From Bacteroidota bacterium (GTDB lineage Bacteria; Bacteroidota; Bacteroidia; Bacteroidales; GCA-2748055), in contig JAIFNN010000169.1 of NCBI GenBank assembly GCA_020047715.1, forward strand, positions 1 through 45,146: a DNA stretch of 45,146 nucleotides, given 5' to 3'. Below the pieces are notes generated by a model, which was not told the origin of the DNA, did no database searches, and saw only the letters and a list, made by a program, of their open reading frames with translations. How positions within the stretch are numbered: the stretch's first letter is position 1; every line of letters starts with the position of its first letter. Shown here piece by piece: positions 8,637 to 17,422 of the stretch. The translations under genes and the position numbers were made by a program.

Positions 8637-10329
8637 ACAAGAGCATTAGTTTAGTTTCAATATGTTGCTTATTGTACCCTTTCTGCAGGGCCTTTTCATA
8701 ATACTCTTTTGCTAAGCGGTATTCACCAAGCATATACAATATCTCCGCGTAATGAAACATAATATCAGGATCCTTTTCAGAATCTATAATTAGTGCCCTT
8801 TGAGCATAAACTTTAGCATTATTATAGTCACCCAATCTAAATAAAACCCAGGAATAGGTATCTAAAAAAGTACTATTATCCGGTGAATTGACGATTGTTG
8901 AATAACTCAAGTCCTTAGCTTTTAATAAATCAACACTATCCAAAGCAAGGTAATAACTGTAATTATTTTTGGTAAAATCGTTTGACGGATCCATTTCCAC
9001 CAATGCATCGAAATAGGTATAAGCTTCGGTTTTTCGATCAGTACGATAACTTGACTCTGAAAGAAAAATCAGAAACTGCAATCTAATTTTATCGCTGTCT
9101 TTGATAGAACTATAATTTTGTGACAAAACAGAATAAGCTTTTTCAAAATTATCCAACTGAAAGTAGGCCATTCCAACAAATAAATAAAGCTCATGCTTAT
9201 TTGGGAAATACCTAAGTGCCTCTTCCCCAATAATAATCAGCTCATCAAAATCCTCTAGCATAGAAGCATTATACAAAGCTTGTTGCCAAATTATATAGTC
9301 GTCTTTCTTGTTGCTCAGAATATCTTTAATTATTTCCAGAGCTCTCGGATGATCCTCAATACCATTGTAAAAATCGTAGGCAACAGTCTTAACTTCATAA
9401 TTATCAGGATATTCATTCATCAGACTAACAACCATAACCTCCAACAATTTACGGTTATGATTAATATGGTTCCTATCCTTATTAAGCGCCATCATGGTCT
9501 GGATCTTATTTGACAAGGGAATATTATGATTCAAAAAAGCCTGATTAAGATAAAAATACGCCTTTTCATCATCACCTTGCGAGGAATAGATATCAGCCAG
9601 ATTCGTAACAGCATAAATATTGGAAGAATCGATAGAAAAAGCGGCCATATAAGCTTGAAGAGCACGGACAGAATCTCCAATCTCAGCAAAATATTCCCCT
9701 AGAATAATTTGATATTCAGAGATTTCCGGAGCACTAATGATCAAACTGTTAAGCACACCTTCGGCTTTAGCATAGCTGCCTTGCAATTTAAATATTTCAA
9801 ACTTCTTAAAACTTATAAGTTCAGAAACTCCATATTCCTTTTCAATTAACTCGAGTACAGAAATGGCTTTTGAATACCTTCCATCAATGGAATAGATTTC
9901 TGCAATCTTAAAATCAATAGTAAGAAAATTGCTTCGATTATTTCTCTTAACTTTTTTTAATACTTTTAATGATTTAGAGCTTTTATTATTAATTTTAAGC
10001 AACTCTGAATAAGCAATTCCATACCAATAATTATCGGGAACCAACTTAAAAGCTTTAAAAAGAATATCTTCAGCCTTTTCGTTTTCACCCAGTGCCGAAT
10101 AAACTGTACCAAGCTCATAATAAGCTACATCGCATTCAGGATTGGCACTAATACATGACAAATACAGATTAATGGCCTCGTTTACATTTCCTATCATCTT
10201 TTGCCGCGAAGCCTCAATGAGTGCATATTGATATGAATACTCCGATTTAATAGAAGAAACCTGATCCGTTTTTTGTGAAAAAACTGAAGTCCCATACAAC
10301 AAAAGCGCTAATGTTAAAATTATCCTCAT
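8623..10329 (-). CDS. TPR-repeat periplasmic protein
   Basis: I place the start at ATG 10327-10329 (MRIILTLALLLYGTSVFSQ). This gives a clear signal peptide, 568 residues, and an 8-base gap after dut. The open frame extends 34 codons upstream, but those lie inside dut. The mature protein is almost entirely tetratricopeptide repeats (for example AYYELGTVYSALGENEKAED and MFHYAEILYMLGEYRLAKEY), which are protein-protein interaction scaffolds. Position between dut and the DUF4292/EnvC pair is typical of Bacteroidota. A role in envelope biogenesis is inferred from context only. Confidence 0.88.
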   Translation of the reverse strand: MRIILTLALLLYGTSVFSQKTDQVSSIKSEYSYQYALIEASRQKMIGNVNEAINLYLSCISANPECDVAYYELGTVYSALGENEKAEDILFKAFKLVPDNYWYGIAYSELLKINNKSSKSLKVLKKVKRNNRSNFLTIDFKIAEIYSIDGRYSKAISVLELIEKEYGVSELISFKKFEIFKLQGSYAKAEGVLNSLIISAPEISEYQIILGEYFAEIGDSVRALQAYMAAFSIDSSNIYAVTNLADIYSSQGDDEKAYFYLNQAFLNHNIPLSNKIQTMMALNKDRNHINHNRKLLEVMVVSLMNEYPDNYEVKTVAYDFYNGIEDHPRALEIIKDILSNKKDDYIIWQQALYNASMLEDFDELIIIGEEALRYFPNKHELYLFVGMAYFQLDNFEKAYSVLSQNYSSIKDSDKIRLQFLIFLSESSYRTDRKTEAYTYFDALVEMDPSNDFTKNNYSYYLALDSVDLLKAKDLSYSTIVNSPDNSTFLDTYSWVLFRLGDYNNAKVYAQRALIIDSEKDPDIMFHYAEILYMLGEYRLAKEYYEKALQKGYNKQHIETKLMLLYEKL

Positions 10330-10336
10330 TTGAAAT

Positions 10337-10768
10337 TTATTTACCAGTATGGCCAAAACCTCCGCTTCCGCGGACAGTCTCAACCAAAAATTCAACATTA
10401 ACCAAAGTAACACTTTCATGCTTAGAAACAATCATTTGACAGATCCGCTCGCCATGTTTAATTTCAAAGTCACAATCTGAAAGATTAATAAGAATGATAC
10501 CAATCTCACCACGGTAGTCGCTATCGATGGTGCCCGGGGTATTTAAAACTGTAATCCCATGCTTCAATGCCAGACCACTTCGGGGCCGGATCTGAGCTTC
10601 GAAACCAACCGGAACCTCAATAAATAAACCAGTGGGTATCAGCATTCGCTGCAAAGGTTTCAATAGAACAGGAGAACTAAGGTTCGCCCTTAAATCCATT
10701 CCAGCAGATTGAGCTGTACTATATTCAGGAAGAGGATTTGATGATCGGTTAATGATTCTGACTTTCAT
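10337..10768 (-). CDS. dut: dUTP diphosphatase
   Basis: Dut hydrolyses dUTP to dUMP and pyrophosphate, keeping uracil out of DNA and supplying thymidylate synthesis. All five trimeric dUTPase motifs are present in the 143-residue product: [39 protein letters not shown] and the C-terminal [11 protein letters not shown] arm. It overlaps the end of the upstream flippase gene by 20 bases and is followed after 8 bases by the TPR gene, so it sits in the middle of a long minus-strand transcript. Confidence 0.97.
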   Translation of the reverse strand: MKVRIINRSSNPLPEYSTAQSAGMDLRANLSSPVLLKPLQRMLIPTGLFIEVPVGFEAQIRPRSGLALKHGITVLNTPGTIDSDYRGEIGIILINLSDCDFEIKHGERICQMIVSKHESVTLVNVEFLVETVRGSGGFGHTGK

Positions 10769-12224
10769 GTTTCACAAACAATTTTCGTTTTTCAGAGATA
10801 TAAAAAATCAAAAGATAAGAACAAATCAATACAAAATGAAAAATATACTTGCCAACCGAATTGGAGAACACAAAAATCTCAGAAGCGAGATAAAACAATA
10901 AAGCCAAAACAACGAGAATCAGCATCTGTTTCAACTCGTAATTAATTCTGTAAAACCTTTGCCCAACCACGAAACTAAGAACAACCATCAAAAAATAGCT
11001 AATAAAATGACCCCATGCAGAAGCATAATATCCAAAACGCGGAATAAAGAAGTAATTAATCACAAAAGTAACAACAGCACCGAAGAAAACAAGATAAACT
11101 CCCCAGATAGTTTTATTCGAAAGTTTGTACCAAATCGATAAATTATAGAAAATTCCCATGAATAGATTAGCTATGAGGACCAGTGGAATAATAGAAATTC
11201 CATCCCTAAACTCAGGTCCGATGAAAAGAATAAAAACATCCAGAAAGAGCATAACAAACAAGAATATTGCCATTCCAGAAAATACAAAATACTTCATAAC
11301 CTGAGCATAAATATCTCGTGCATTAAGCTCATCCTTTTTTGAAAAAAAGAATGGCTCAGCAGCATATCGAAACATCTGCACAAAAAGTGTCATGAGTACG
11401 GCCAACTTTACGCTAGCTCCATAAACACCGAGCTGCTCCATAGGATTTTGCGAAGCGGGTAAAAGATATTTAAGCAATATTCGATCGATTACTTCATTAA
11501 CTGTGCCAGCAAGCCCCGCAATGAGAAGTGGGAAGCTATAAAATAACATCCTCTTCAAAAGTTGAAAATGAAAAACACCAGATGAATAAAATATTTCTTT
11601 GCTTAATGCAAGTACTTTTACAACAACAGATAACACATTACTAATGAAAACATACCCCACCCCAATTTCCGGATTATATACATTGGAAACCAATACAGAA
11701 TCGGTATTGTCAGGACAATAAAATAGGAAAAACCAATTTGCGAGAATGTTAACACAAACCTCAAGAATTCGGATAATAGCATATTTAAGAGCACGTGTTT
11801 CCAGCCGAAGCTTAGCAAAAGGAATTGAGGCAAAACTATCCAAACCAACAATAAGACCGACCCACACCACATACTCAGGATTATCGGGATAATGAAGGAA
11901 ACTAGCTAAACTCCCACTAAACAACCAAGCAAGTCCAATGAAAACTGTAGATGTGAAGGAAAGTGCAATAAGTGCTGATCGGTAAACATTTTTATGATTG
12001 TTTTCCTTGTCTGCAAAACGGAAGAAACCCGTCTCCATCCCATAGGTAAGGACTACCATTAAAATAACAATATATGCATAGAATTCGGTAATAATGCCGT
12101 ACTCCGCTTTTGTGAATATTCTAGTATAAAAAGGTGTTAGCAGCAAATAGTTGAGAACGCGCGGCACCACAATTCCCAGACCGTAAACTGCCGTTTGTCC
12201 GGCAAGCTGTTTAATATGATTCAC
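10749..12224 (-). CDS. polysaccharide/lipid-linked oligosaccharide flippase (MOP superfamily)
   Basis: A 491-residue integral membrane protein with about 14 hydrophobic segments. It opens with the family-like sequence [22 protein letters not shown] followed by [12 protein letters not shown], typical of Wzx/RfbX-type flippases that move lipid-linked sugars across the inner membrane. The substrate cannot be told from sequence, and no glycosyltransferase cluster is adjacent. It follows the epimerase gene by 27 bases and overlaps dut by 20 bases. Transport of peptidoglycan precursors is an alternative that the context does not resolve. Confidence 0.85.
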   Translation of the reverse strand: MNHIKQLAGQTAVYGLGIVVPRVLNYLLLTPFYTRIFTKAEYGIITEFYAYIVILMVVLTYGMETGFFRFADKENNHKNVYRSALIALSFTSTVFIGLAWLFSGSLASFLHYPDNPEYVVWVGLIVGLDSFASIPFAKLRLETRALKYAIIRILEVCVNILANWFFLFYCPDNTDSVLVSNVYNPEIGVGYVFISNVLSVVVKVLALSKEIFYSSGVFHFQLLKRMLFYSFPLLIAGLAGTVNEVIDRILLKYLLPASQNPMEQLGVYGASVKLAVLMTLFVQMFRYAAEPFFFSKKDELNARDIYAQVMKYFVFSGMAIFLFVMLFLDVFILFIGPEFRDGISIIPLVLIANLFMGIFYNLSIWYKLSNKTIWGVYLVFFGAVVTFVINYFFIPRFGYYASAWGHFISYFLMVVLSFVVGQRFYRINYELKQMLILVVLALLFYLASEIFVFSNSVGKYIFHFVLICSYLLIFYISEKRKLFVKHESQNH

Positions 12225-12251
12225 AGAGAAAATTTGCGTCTAAGTTAAGCC

Positions 12252-13109
12252 TTATTTCACAAGAATATTAAGGCAGTCCTTCAAATTATTTCCAATAAAT
12301 CGGTAACCTTCAGTTTGCAATCGGGCAGAAATAACTTTTTGGCCTTCAAGAAGCGTTGAACTCCCTTCTCTAAAAACCATTTGCAATATAAAAGAAGGAA
12401 TCGTAAAAAAACAAGGTCGTCGAAGGCTTCTGGCCAATTCCCTGGAAAATTCAGCATTGGTAACGGGTCGAGGACAAACAAGGTTAATAATTCCCACTAA
12501 TTCCCTCGAAATAATAAGATGAAATATTTTCAGAACATCTTCTATTAGAATGAATGAAAAACCTTGTTTACCACTTCCTATTACACCACCAATTCCAAGT
12601 TCAAATACTTTTCGAAGAATTTTAAAAGCACCTCCAGAATTGGAAAGAACAACACCGAAACGCGCAATACTTAATTTAACACCCAAGTCAAGAACACAAG
12701 AGGCTTCTTTTTCCCAGTCAATAACAACTTTTGAAAGAAAATTACCGGCGAAATTTCTGGAAGACTCATCAGACAACTCCTGATCGGAGTATATGCCCAC
12801 AGCACTAGCATTGATCAATTGCAAAGGTTTCCTCTCCAATAAGGTTATTGCCAAAATTAGGTTCTTGGTAGTATTGATCCGGGAATTGTATATTTGGTTC
12901 TTTACCTTATGATTCCATCTTCCCGCAATTGGATAGCCTGCAAGATTAACAATGACATCAATCCCATCAAGACTAAGAGCCAACACACGTGCATCCTCAT
13001 AAAGCAAAGAGCTCTTAATAATTCTAATCTCAAAATCAGCTGAAAGAAACTTAACAAGTTCTGACCCTATTAAACCTCCAGAGCCAATGATTCCTATCAC
13101 TTTTTTCAT
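12252..13109 (-). CDS. TIGR01777/YfcH-like NAD(P)-binding epimerase family protein
   Basis: An atypical short-chain dehydrogenase. The N-terminal Rossmann motif is GIIGSGGLIGSEL, followed by VIVNLAGYPIAGRW, the NASAVGIYSD segment, and a C-terminal DUF1731-like tail (LLEGQKVISARLQTEGYRF). This combination is characteristic of the YfcH/TIGR01777 family, whose substrate is unknown. I use the ATG at 13107-13109 (MKKVIGIIG, 285 residues) because the longer frame would start at a TTG at 13118. It is the first gene of the minus-strand run that continues through the flippase and dut. Confidence 0.88.
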   Translation of the reverse strand: MKKVIGIIGSGGLIGSELVKFLSADFEIRIIKSSLLYEDARVLALSLDGIDVIVNLAGYPIAGRWNHKVKNQIYNSRINTTKNLILAITLLERKPLQLINASAVGIYSDQELSDESSRNFAGNFLSKVVIDWEKEASCVLDLGVKLSIARFGVVLSNSGGAFKILRKVFELGIGGVIGSGKQGFSFILIEDVLKIFHLIISRELVGIINLVCPRPVTNAEFSRELARSLRRPCFFTIPSFILQMVFREGSSTLLEGQKVISARLQTEGYRFIGNNLKDCLNILVK

Positions 13110-13265
13110 ATCAACCAAATAAGCGTATCAATTCAAGACCAAAACAATCTGCACTAAGCGAAGATTAAAGACTAATAATACAAAAAATAAAAACTACAAA
13201 TCAGGATAGAAAGCAAAAATATTCCCAAGCTTAAACATTTTTATCGTCAATAAGTTATAATTTAA

Positions 13266-13273
13266 TACTTTTG
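13266..13273 (+). promoter_or_regulatory. candidate -7 element for the cyclophilin gene
   Basis: TACTTTTG matches the Bacteroidota TAnnTTTG element, and the ATG at 13292 follows after 18 bases. No convincing TTTG is seen at -33. It supports 13292 as the original translation start of the now frameshifted gene. Confidence 0.4.
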
Positions 13274-13291
13274 CTAATTATAAAAATAGAC

Positions 13292-13956
13292 ATGAGAAAA
13301 TTTATATTGCTAACGCTCATACTGCGGACTCGAATTGTCAGTTTTCAACAAATGAACAACTTACAAAAGTCCAGATTAGAACGGATTCCGGAACCATAAC
13401 AATAGTTTTATACGACGAGACTCCCCTCCATCGTGATAACTTCATCAAATTAACCAAGTCGGGGTATTTTGACAATCAGCTTTTTCATCGACTTATAAAA
13501 AATTTTATGATTCAGGGAGGCGATCCGAATTCAAAAAACGCAGATAAAGGCGAATTATTAGGACAAGGCGGACCCAGTTATACAATACCTGCTGAATTCA
13601 ACCCTAATTACTTTCACAAAAAAGGAGCTCTTGCAGCGGCAAGGAAAGGAGATGATGTTAATCCTTCAAAAGCCTCTTCCGGATCGCAGTTCTATATTGT
13701 GCAGGGGAACGTATATTCTTTAGCCCAGCTTGATATGATGGTTACACGGAATATGCATGCCCCATTTACAGACGCTGAGAAAGAAGCTTATACCCAAATT
13801 GGAGGTTCACCTCATCTTGATGGCTCATATACAGTATTTGGCGAGGTAATTGAAGGATTTGAGGTCCTTGACAAGTTGATGAGGGTTCCCGTTGATGCTT
13901 ATGACAGACCCTTAACCGACTTGAAATTCAGTATAAAAATTTTTAATCTCGACTGA
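13292..13956 (+). CDS. cyclophilin-type peptidyl-prolyl cis-trans isomerase, frameshifted near its 5' end
   Basis: The body encodes a cyclophilin: VQIRTDSGTITIVLYDE, FHRLIKNFMIQGGDP, the GSQFYIV core and YTVFGEVIEGFEVLDK, with a stop at 13954-13956. The reading frame is open from before 13261 but has no usable start upstream of 13507, and starting at 13507 would remove the first third of the fold. A good signal-peptide start lies in another frame at ATG 13292 (MRKFILLTLIL), which would join a lipoprotein-like SNC at about 13333-13341. The two frames differ by one base (loss of 1, or gain of 2). The gene is therefore either recently inactivated or carries a sequencing error. If intact it would be a periplasmic or outer-membrane lipoprotein foldase. 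Confidence 0.75.
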
Positions 13957-13985
13957 AATATTTTACACCCACACAACGATATTTT

Positions 13986-13993
13986 TAACTTTG
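13986..13993 (+). promoter_or_regulatory. candidate -7 element for pheS
   Basis: TAACTTTG fits TAnnTTTG, and the pheS ATG follows 19 bases downstream. I see no clear -33 TTTG at the expected spacing, so this is a half-match. Confidence 0.4.
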
Positions 13994-14012
13994 CACAAAA
14001 AGAACAAGATCC

Positions 14013-15032
14013 ATGTTAGATAAAATAAAGGAGCTTATTTCAGAGGCCGAACAATACAAGGCAGAAAGCCTTCAGGATTTGGAAGATTTCAGGATAAAAC
14101 ATTTGAGTAAAAAGGGCAGTTTAGCTCAGCTTTTTGAAGACTTCAAGGTTATTTCAAACGACAAAAAGAAAGAGGTTGGGCAGGCACTCAATGAGCTTAA
14201 GCAGGCGATACAGTCAAAAATAGACATTCTCAAAGATGAGCTGGGAACATCTGCTGAAAGCAGCAGTATTTCAGACCTAACTTTATCGGCTGAGAGTCTT
14301 CCCTTAGGTTCCAGACACCCCATTTCCATTGTCAGAAACGAGATTCTTGAGATCTTTTCGCGCTTGGGATTTACGGTTTCAGAAGGACCGGAAATAGAGG
14401 ATGACTGGCATGTTTTCACCTCTTTGAATTTTCCACCAGAGCATCCGGCCCGTGACATGCAGGATACTTTCTTCATTGAGAAAAATCCTGATATTCTTTT
14501 ACGTACTCACACCTCTTCGATACAGGTAAGGGTTATGGAACACACAAAACCTCCGATTCGAACTGTTTCTCCCGGAAGAGTTTTCAGAAATGAGGCAATA
14601 TCAGCACGTGCACATTGCATTTTCCACCAGGTAGAAGGCTTGTACATTGATGAGAATGTATCGTTCGCAGACTTAAAGCAGACCCTTCTTTATTTTGCCA
14701 AGGAGATGTTTGGAGAGTCGACGCAAATCCGCCTTCGCCCCTCCTATTTTCCCTTTACCGAGCCCTCGGCTGAAATGGATGTAAGCTGTGCCTTATGCGG
14801 AGGAAAAGGCTGCAACGTATGCAAGTATACCGGTTGGCTGGAAGTGTTAGGATGCGGTATGGTTGACCCAGCGGTACTGGAAAACAACAATATCGACAGC
14901 AAGAAATATACCGGGTTTGCCTTTGGAATGGGAATTGAACGTCTCGCTATGTTAAAATTTCAAATCAGGGATTTGAGATTGTACTTTGAGAACGACGCAC
15001 GATTCTTAAGACAGTTCTCTGGAGCAATTTGA
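14013..15032 (+). CDS. pheS: phenylalanine-tRNA ligase alpha subunit
   Basis: PheS is the catalytic chain of the alpha2-beta2 phenylalanyl-tRNA synthetase, which charges tRNA-Phe. The 339-residue protein has the N-terminal coiled-coil arm for tRNA binding (about 1-90). Class II motif 2 follows (RVFRNEAISARAHCIFHQVE), then motif 3 (GFAFGMGIERLAMLKF). Between them is a Cys-rich insertion (CALCGGKGCNVCKYTG), present in many bacterial PheS proteins. pheT is not in the window, so the two subunits are encoded apart, which is common in Bacteroidota. Confidence 0.97.
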   Translation: MLDKIKELISEAEQYKAESLQDLEDFRIKHLSKKGSLAQLFEDFKVISNDKKKEVGQALNELKQAIQSKIDILKDELGTSAESSSISDLTLSAESLPLGSRHPISIVRNEILEIFSRLGFTVSEGPEIEDDWHVFTSLNFPPEHPARDMQDTFFIEKNPDILLRTHTSSIQVRVMEHTKPPIRTVSPGRVFRNEAISARAHCIFHQVEGLYIDENVSFADLKQTLLYFAKEMFGESTQIRLRPSYFPFTEPSAEMDVSCALCGGKGCNVCKYTGWLEVLGCGMVDPAVLENNNIDSKKYTGFAFGMGIERLAMLKFQIRDLRLYFENDARFLRQFSGAI

Positions 15033-15065
15033 GAAGGCTATTAGAAATTTAAGCCAACCCAATAA

Positions 15066-15485
15066 TTAGTTGCCGTTCAGCTCGATTTTGTGCTCGATCT
15101 CCATGGCTTCCTTATAACTTGCGTAAACTCCGCAGTATTTGTCTTTCGACATATCCACAGCTTTCTGGATTTTATCAAGAGGCAGGTCTTTTCCTGAAAA
15201 TTTATAGATAATCTTCATATGTAGGAATTTCTTGGGGTGCTCTTCAGCTGTATCTCCTTCAACGGAAATTTCCAAAGAATCATATTCTACCCGCATTTTC
15301 TTCAGTATCGAGACAACGTCCATACCCGTGCATCCTCCAAGAGCAACAAGCATAAAAGCTTTAGGTCTTGGTCCCAAATCGTTCCCACCATGCTCTTCAG
15401 AGGCATCGATAATTAGTTTATGTCCGTTAACACTGGTCTCGAAAGCCATATTGTTTAACCAGTTCATTGAAATTGACTGCTTCAT
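15066..15485 (-). CDS. OsmC-family protein
   Basis: A 139-residue OsmC/Ohr-fold protein. The family core is visible as PRPKAFMLVALGGCTGMDVVSILKK (the region around residues 40-64) and a later KDKYCGVYASYKEAMEI. Both conserved Cys residues are present, one in GGCTGMD and one in KYCGVY, so thiol peroxidase activity toward organic hydroperoxides is possible. The spacing and sequence look closer to the YhfA-like branch, whose function is unsettled. It is convergent with pheS and stands alone. Confidence 0.85.
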   Translation of the reverse strand: MKQSISMNWLNNMAFETSVNGHKLIIDASEEHGGNDLGPRPKAFMLVALGGCTGMDVVSILKKMRVEYDSLEISVEGDTAEEHPKKFLHMKIIYKFSGKDLPLDKIQKAVDMSKDKYCGVYASYKEAMEIEHKIELNGN

Positions 15486-15685
15486 GGTATATAGAAAGTT
15501 ATCGTTAATGATTGCAACAAATCTTTCTGCAAAGAAAGAGAAAATACCTTCCTATAACAACAGGGATTAATTTAAGTTCCCGAGAAATTGATATCTTAAC
15601 ATTTGTATTTATTTCCTACTTTTGCAAAGTTTTGCATTGATTACATGCTCAAAAAGAAGATGGTACTACAGGCCATGATTTGCAG

Positions 15686-16393
15686 ATGAAACAAAATAAC
15701 ATACCCGGGAAAAAGGAAGATTGTTTAATAAAAAACCATCCCCTCTTCCGTCATCTCACTTCCACTGAATTTGACAGGCTATACGACGAAACTGTAACCG
15801 AACATCATAAGCGAGGTTCGGTTCTATATCATGAAGGTAATCGAATAAACGGGTTTTATTATATTTCAGAAGGGATCATAAAAATTTACAAAACAGGCAT
15901 TGACGGTAAGGAGCAAATTATACGGTTTGCCCAAAAAGGCGACATTATCGGATTCAGGTCTATATTGAGCAACGAGCAGGCCTGCACTACTGCTCAGGTA
16001 ATCGACGAGTCCGCAACCTGTTATATTCCCGGTGAAACCCTCATAAATCTTGTAAAAAACAACGGTAATTTCTCCATAGAACTCATGCAAATAACCTGCA
16101 GGGAGTTGGGTCAGGCAAATTCTTACATAACCGACATTGCACAGAAAAGCGTGAGGGAGCGCCTGGCAGAAATAATTGTTCAACTCCATAATGACTTTGG
16201 TCTTGACGAGGAGAATGTGTTAAGGATAACCTTAACACGCGAAGAACTTGCAAACATTGTGGGCACAGCAACAGAATCAGTAATCCGATTGTTGTCGGAA
16301 TTCAAGCAGGATAAGATGATTGAACTAAATGGCAGGAAGATCAAAGTTCTGAACCTTCCCGCACTCAGAAAAGTCGGAAATATTTTCGTTTAG
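15686..16393 (+). CDS. Crp/Fnr-family transcriptional regulator
   Basis: The protein has an N-terminal cyclic-nucleotide-binding-type beta barrel (about 20-140; GSVLYHEGNRINGFYYISEG) and a C-terminal winged helix (about 150-225; LTREELANIVGTATESVIRL). It lacks the N-terminal Cys cluster of true FNR, having one Cys near residue 12, so a 4Fe-4S oxygen sensor is unlikely. The ligand is unknown. I use the ATG at 15686; the frame also has a TTG at 15680. A TACTTTTG element at 15617-15624 could be its promoter. It ends 2 bases before convergent ruvB. Confidence 0.9.
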   Translation: MKQNNIPGKKEDCLIKNHPLFRHLTSTEFDRLYDETVTEHHKRGSVLYHEGNRINGFYYISEGIIKIYKTGIDGKEQIIRFAQKGDIIGFRSILSNEQACTTAQVIDESATCYIPGETLINLVKNNGNFSIELMQITCRELGQANSYITDIAQKSVRERLAEIIVQLHNDFGLDEENVLRITLTREELANIVGTATESVIRLLSEFKQDKMIELNGRKIKVLNLPALRKVGNIFV

Positions 16394-16395
16394 AA

Positions 16396-17415
16396 TCAGA
16401 ACAGTCTGTTTTGATCATTCCGCAATTTCCCAAGGTGCATATAAGCAATAGCTGTAGCTTCACGGCCTCTGGAGGTTCTTTTAATATATCCCTCTTTAAT
16501 TAAAAAAGGCTCATATACTTCCTCGATAGTTCCAGCATCTTCTCCAACAGCAGTTGCTATGGTAGAAATGCCCACAGGACCACCGGCAAACTTATCGATT
16601 ATCGTATTCAGGATCTTATTATCCATTTCATCCAATCCGGATTTGTCGATGTTAAGTGCTTCAAGGGAGTAACGTGTGATGTCGATGTCAATGATCCCGT
16701 TACCTTTAACCTGAGCGAAATCCCTTACCCTTCTCAAAAGAGCGTTCGCAATACGGGGTGTTCCCCTGCTCCGCGACGCAATTTCCACAGCGGCCTGATC
16801 ATGGATTTCAACCTTAAGAATCCCGGCAGAACGGTGAACGATTCCTGTGAGTATATCGTGATCGTAATACTCAAGTAAGGAGGTAATCCCAAAACGTGCA
16901 CGTAAGGGGCTTGTTAGCAGTCCGGAACGCGTTGTGGCCCCAATAAGGGTAAAGGGATTAAGGGTAAGCTGCACCGAACGAGCGCTAGGGCCTTTATCTA
17001 GCATTATATCGATAGTATAATCCTCCATGGCCGAATACAAATATTCTTCAACAACAGGAGAAAGACGGTGAATCTCGTCGATAAAAAGCACATCTCCGGT
17101 TTCAAGGCCCGTTAGCAGTCCTGCAAGATCACCGGGTTTATCGAGAACAGGACCTGAAGTAATTTTTAGACCAACTCCTAATTCATTTGCTATTATGTTT
17201 GCCAGGGTGGTTTTACCAAGCCCGGGAGGGCCGTGCAGAAGAACATGATCGAGAGCTTCTTCACGCTGCTTTGCAGCCGTAACAAACACCTTTAGATTAT
17301 CTACAACTTTGCTCTGCCCGGCAAAATCATAAAATCTCAAAGGCCTCAATTTGTTATCCAGTTCCCTCTCGGAATCAATAAAACCTTCTTCCCTTATATG
17401 AAAATCTTCATTCAT
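16396..17415 (-). CDS. ruvB: Holliday junction branch migration helicase RuvB
   Basis: RuvB is the hexameric AAA+ motor that drives Holliday junction migration with RuvA, ahead of RuvC cleavage. The 339-residue product has Walker [12 protein letters not shown], Walker [10 protein letters not shown], sensor [10 protein letters not shown], the arginine finger region PLRARFG, sensor [18 protein letters not shown], and the C-terminal winged helix. The length is normal. It is the last gene of a nadA-ywqK-ruvB transcript (7-base gap to the gene upstream). ruvA and ruvC are not in the window. Confidence 0.98.
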   Translation of the reverse strand: MNEDFHIREEGFIDSERELDNKLRPLRFYDFAGQSKVVDNLKVFVTAAKQREEALDHVLLHGPPGLGKTTLANIIANELGVGLKITSGPVLDKPGDLAGLLTGLETGDVLFIDEIHRLSPVVEEYLYSAMEDYTIDIMLDKGPSARSVQLTLNPFTLIGATTRSGLLTSPLRARFGITSLLEYYDHDILTGIVHRSAGILKVEIHDQAAVEIASRSRGTPRIANALLRRVRDFAQVKGNGIIDIDITRYSLEALNIDKSGLDEMDNKILNTIIDKFAGGPVGISTIATAVGEDAGTIEEVYEPFLIKEGYIKRTSRGREATAIAYMHLGKLRNDQNRLF

Positions 17416-17422
17416 TTAGACA

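Noticed and set aside
13507-13956. Cyclophilin starting at ATG 13507 as an intact short gene
   Set aside because: This would delete the first strands of the cyclophilin fold and the export signal, although the upstream codons in the same frame clearly encode them.
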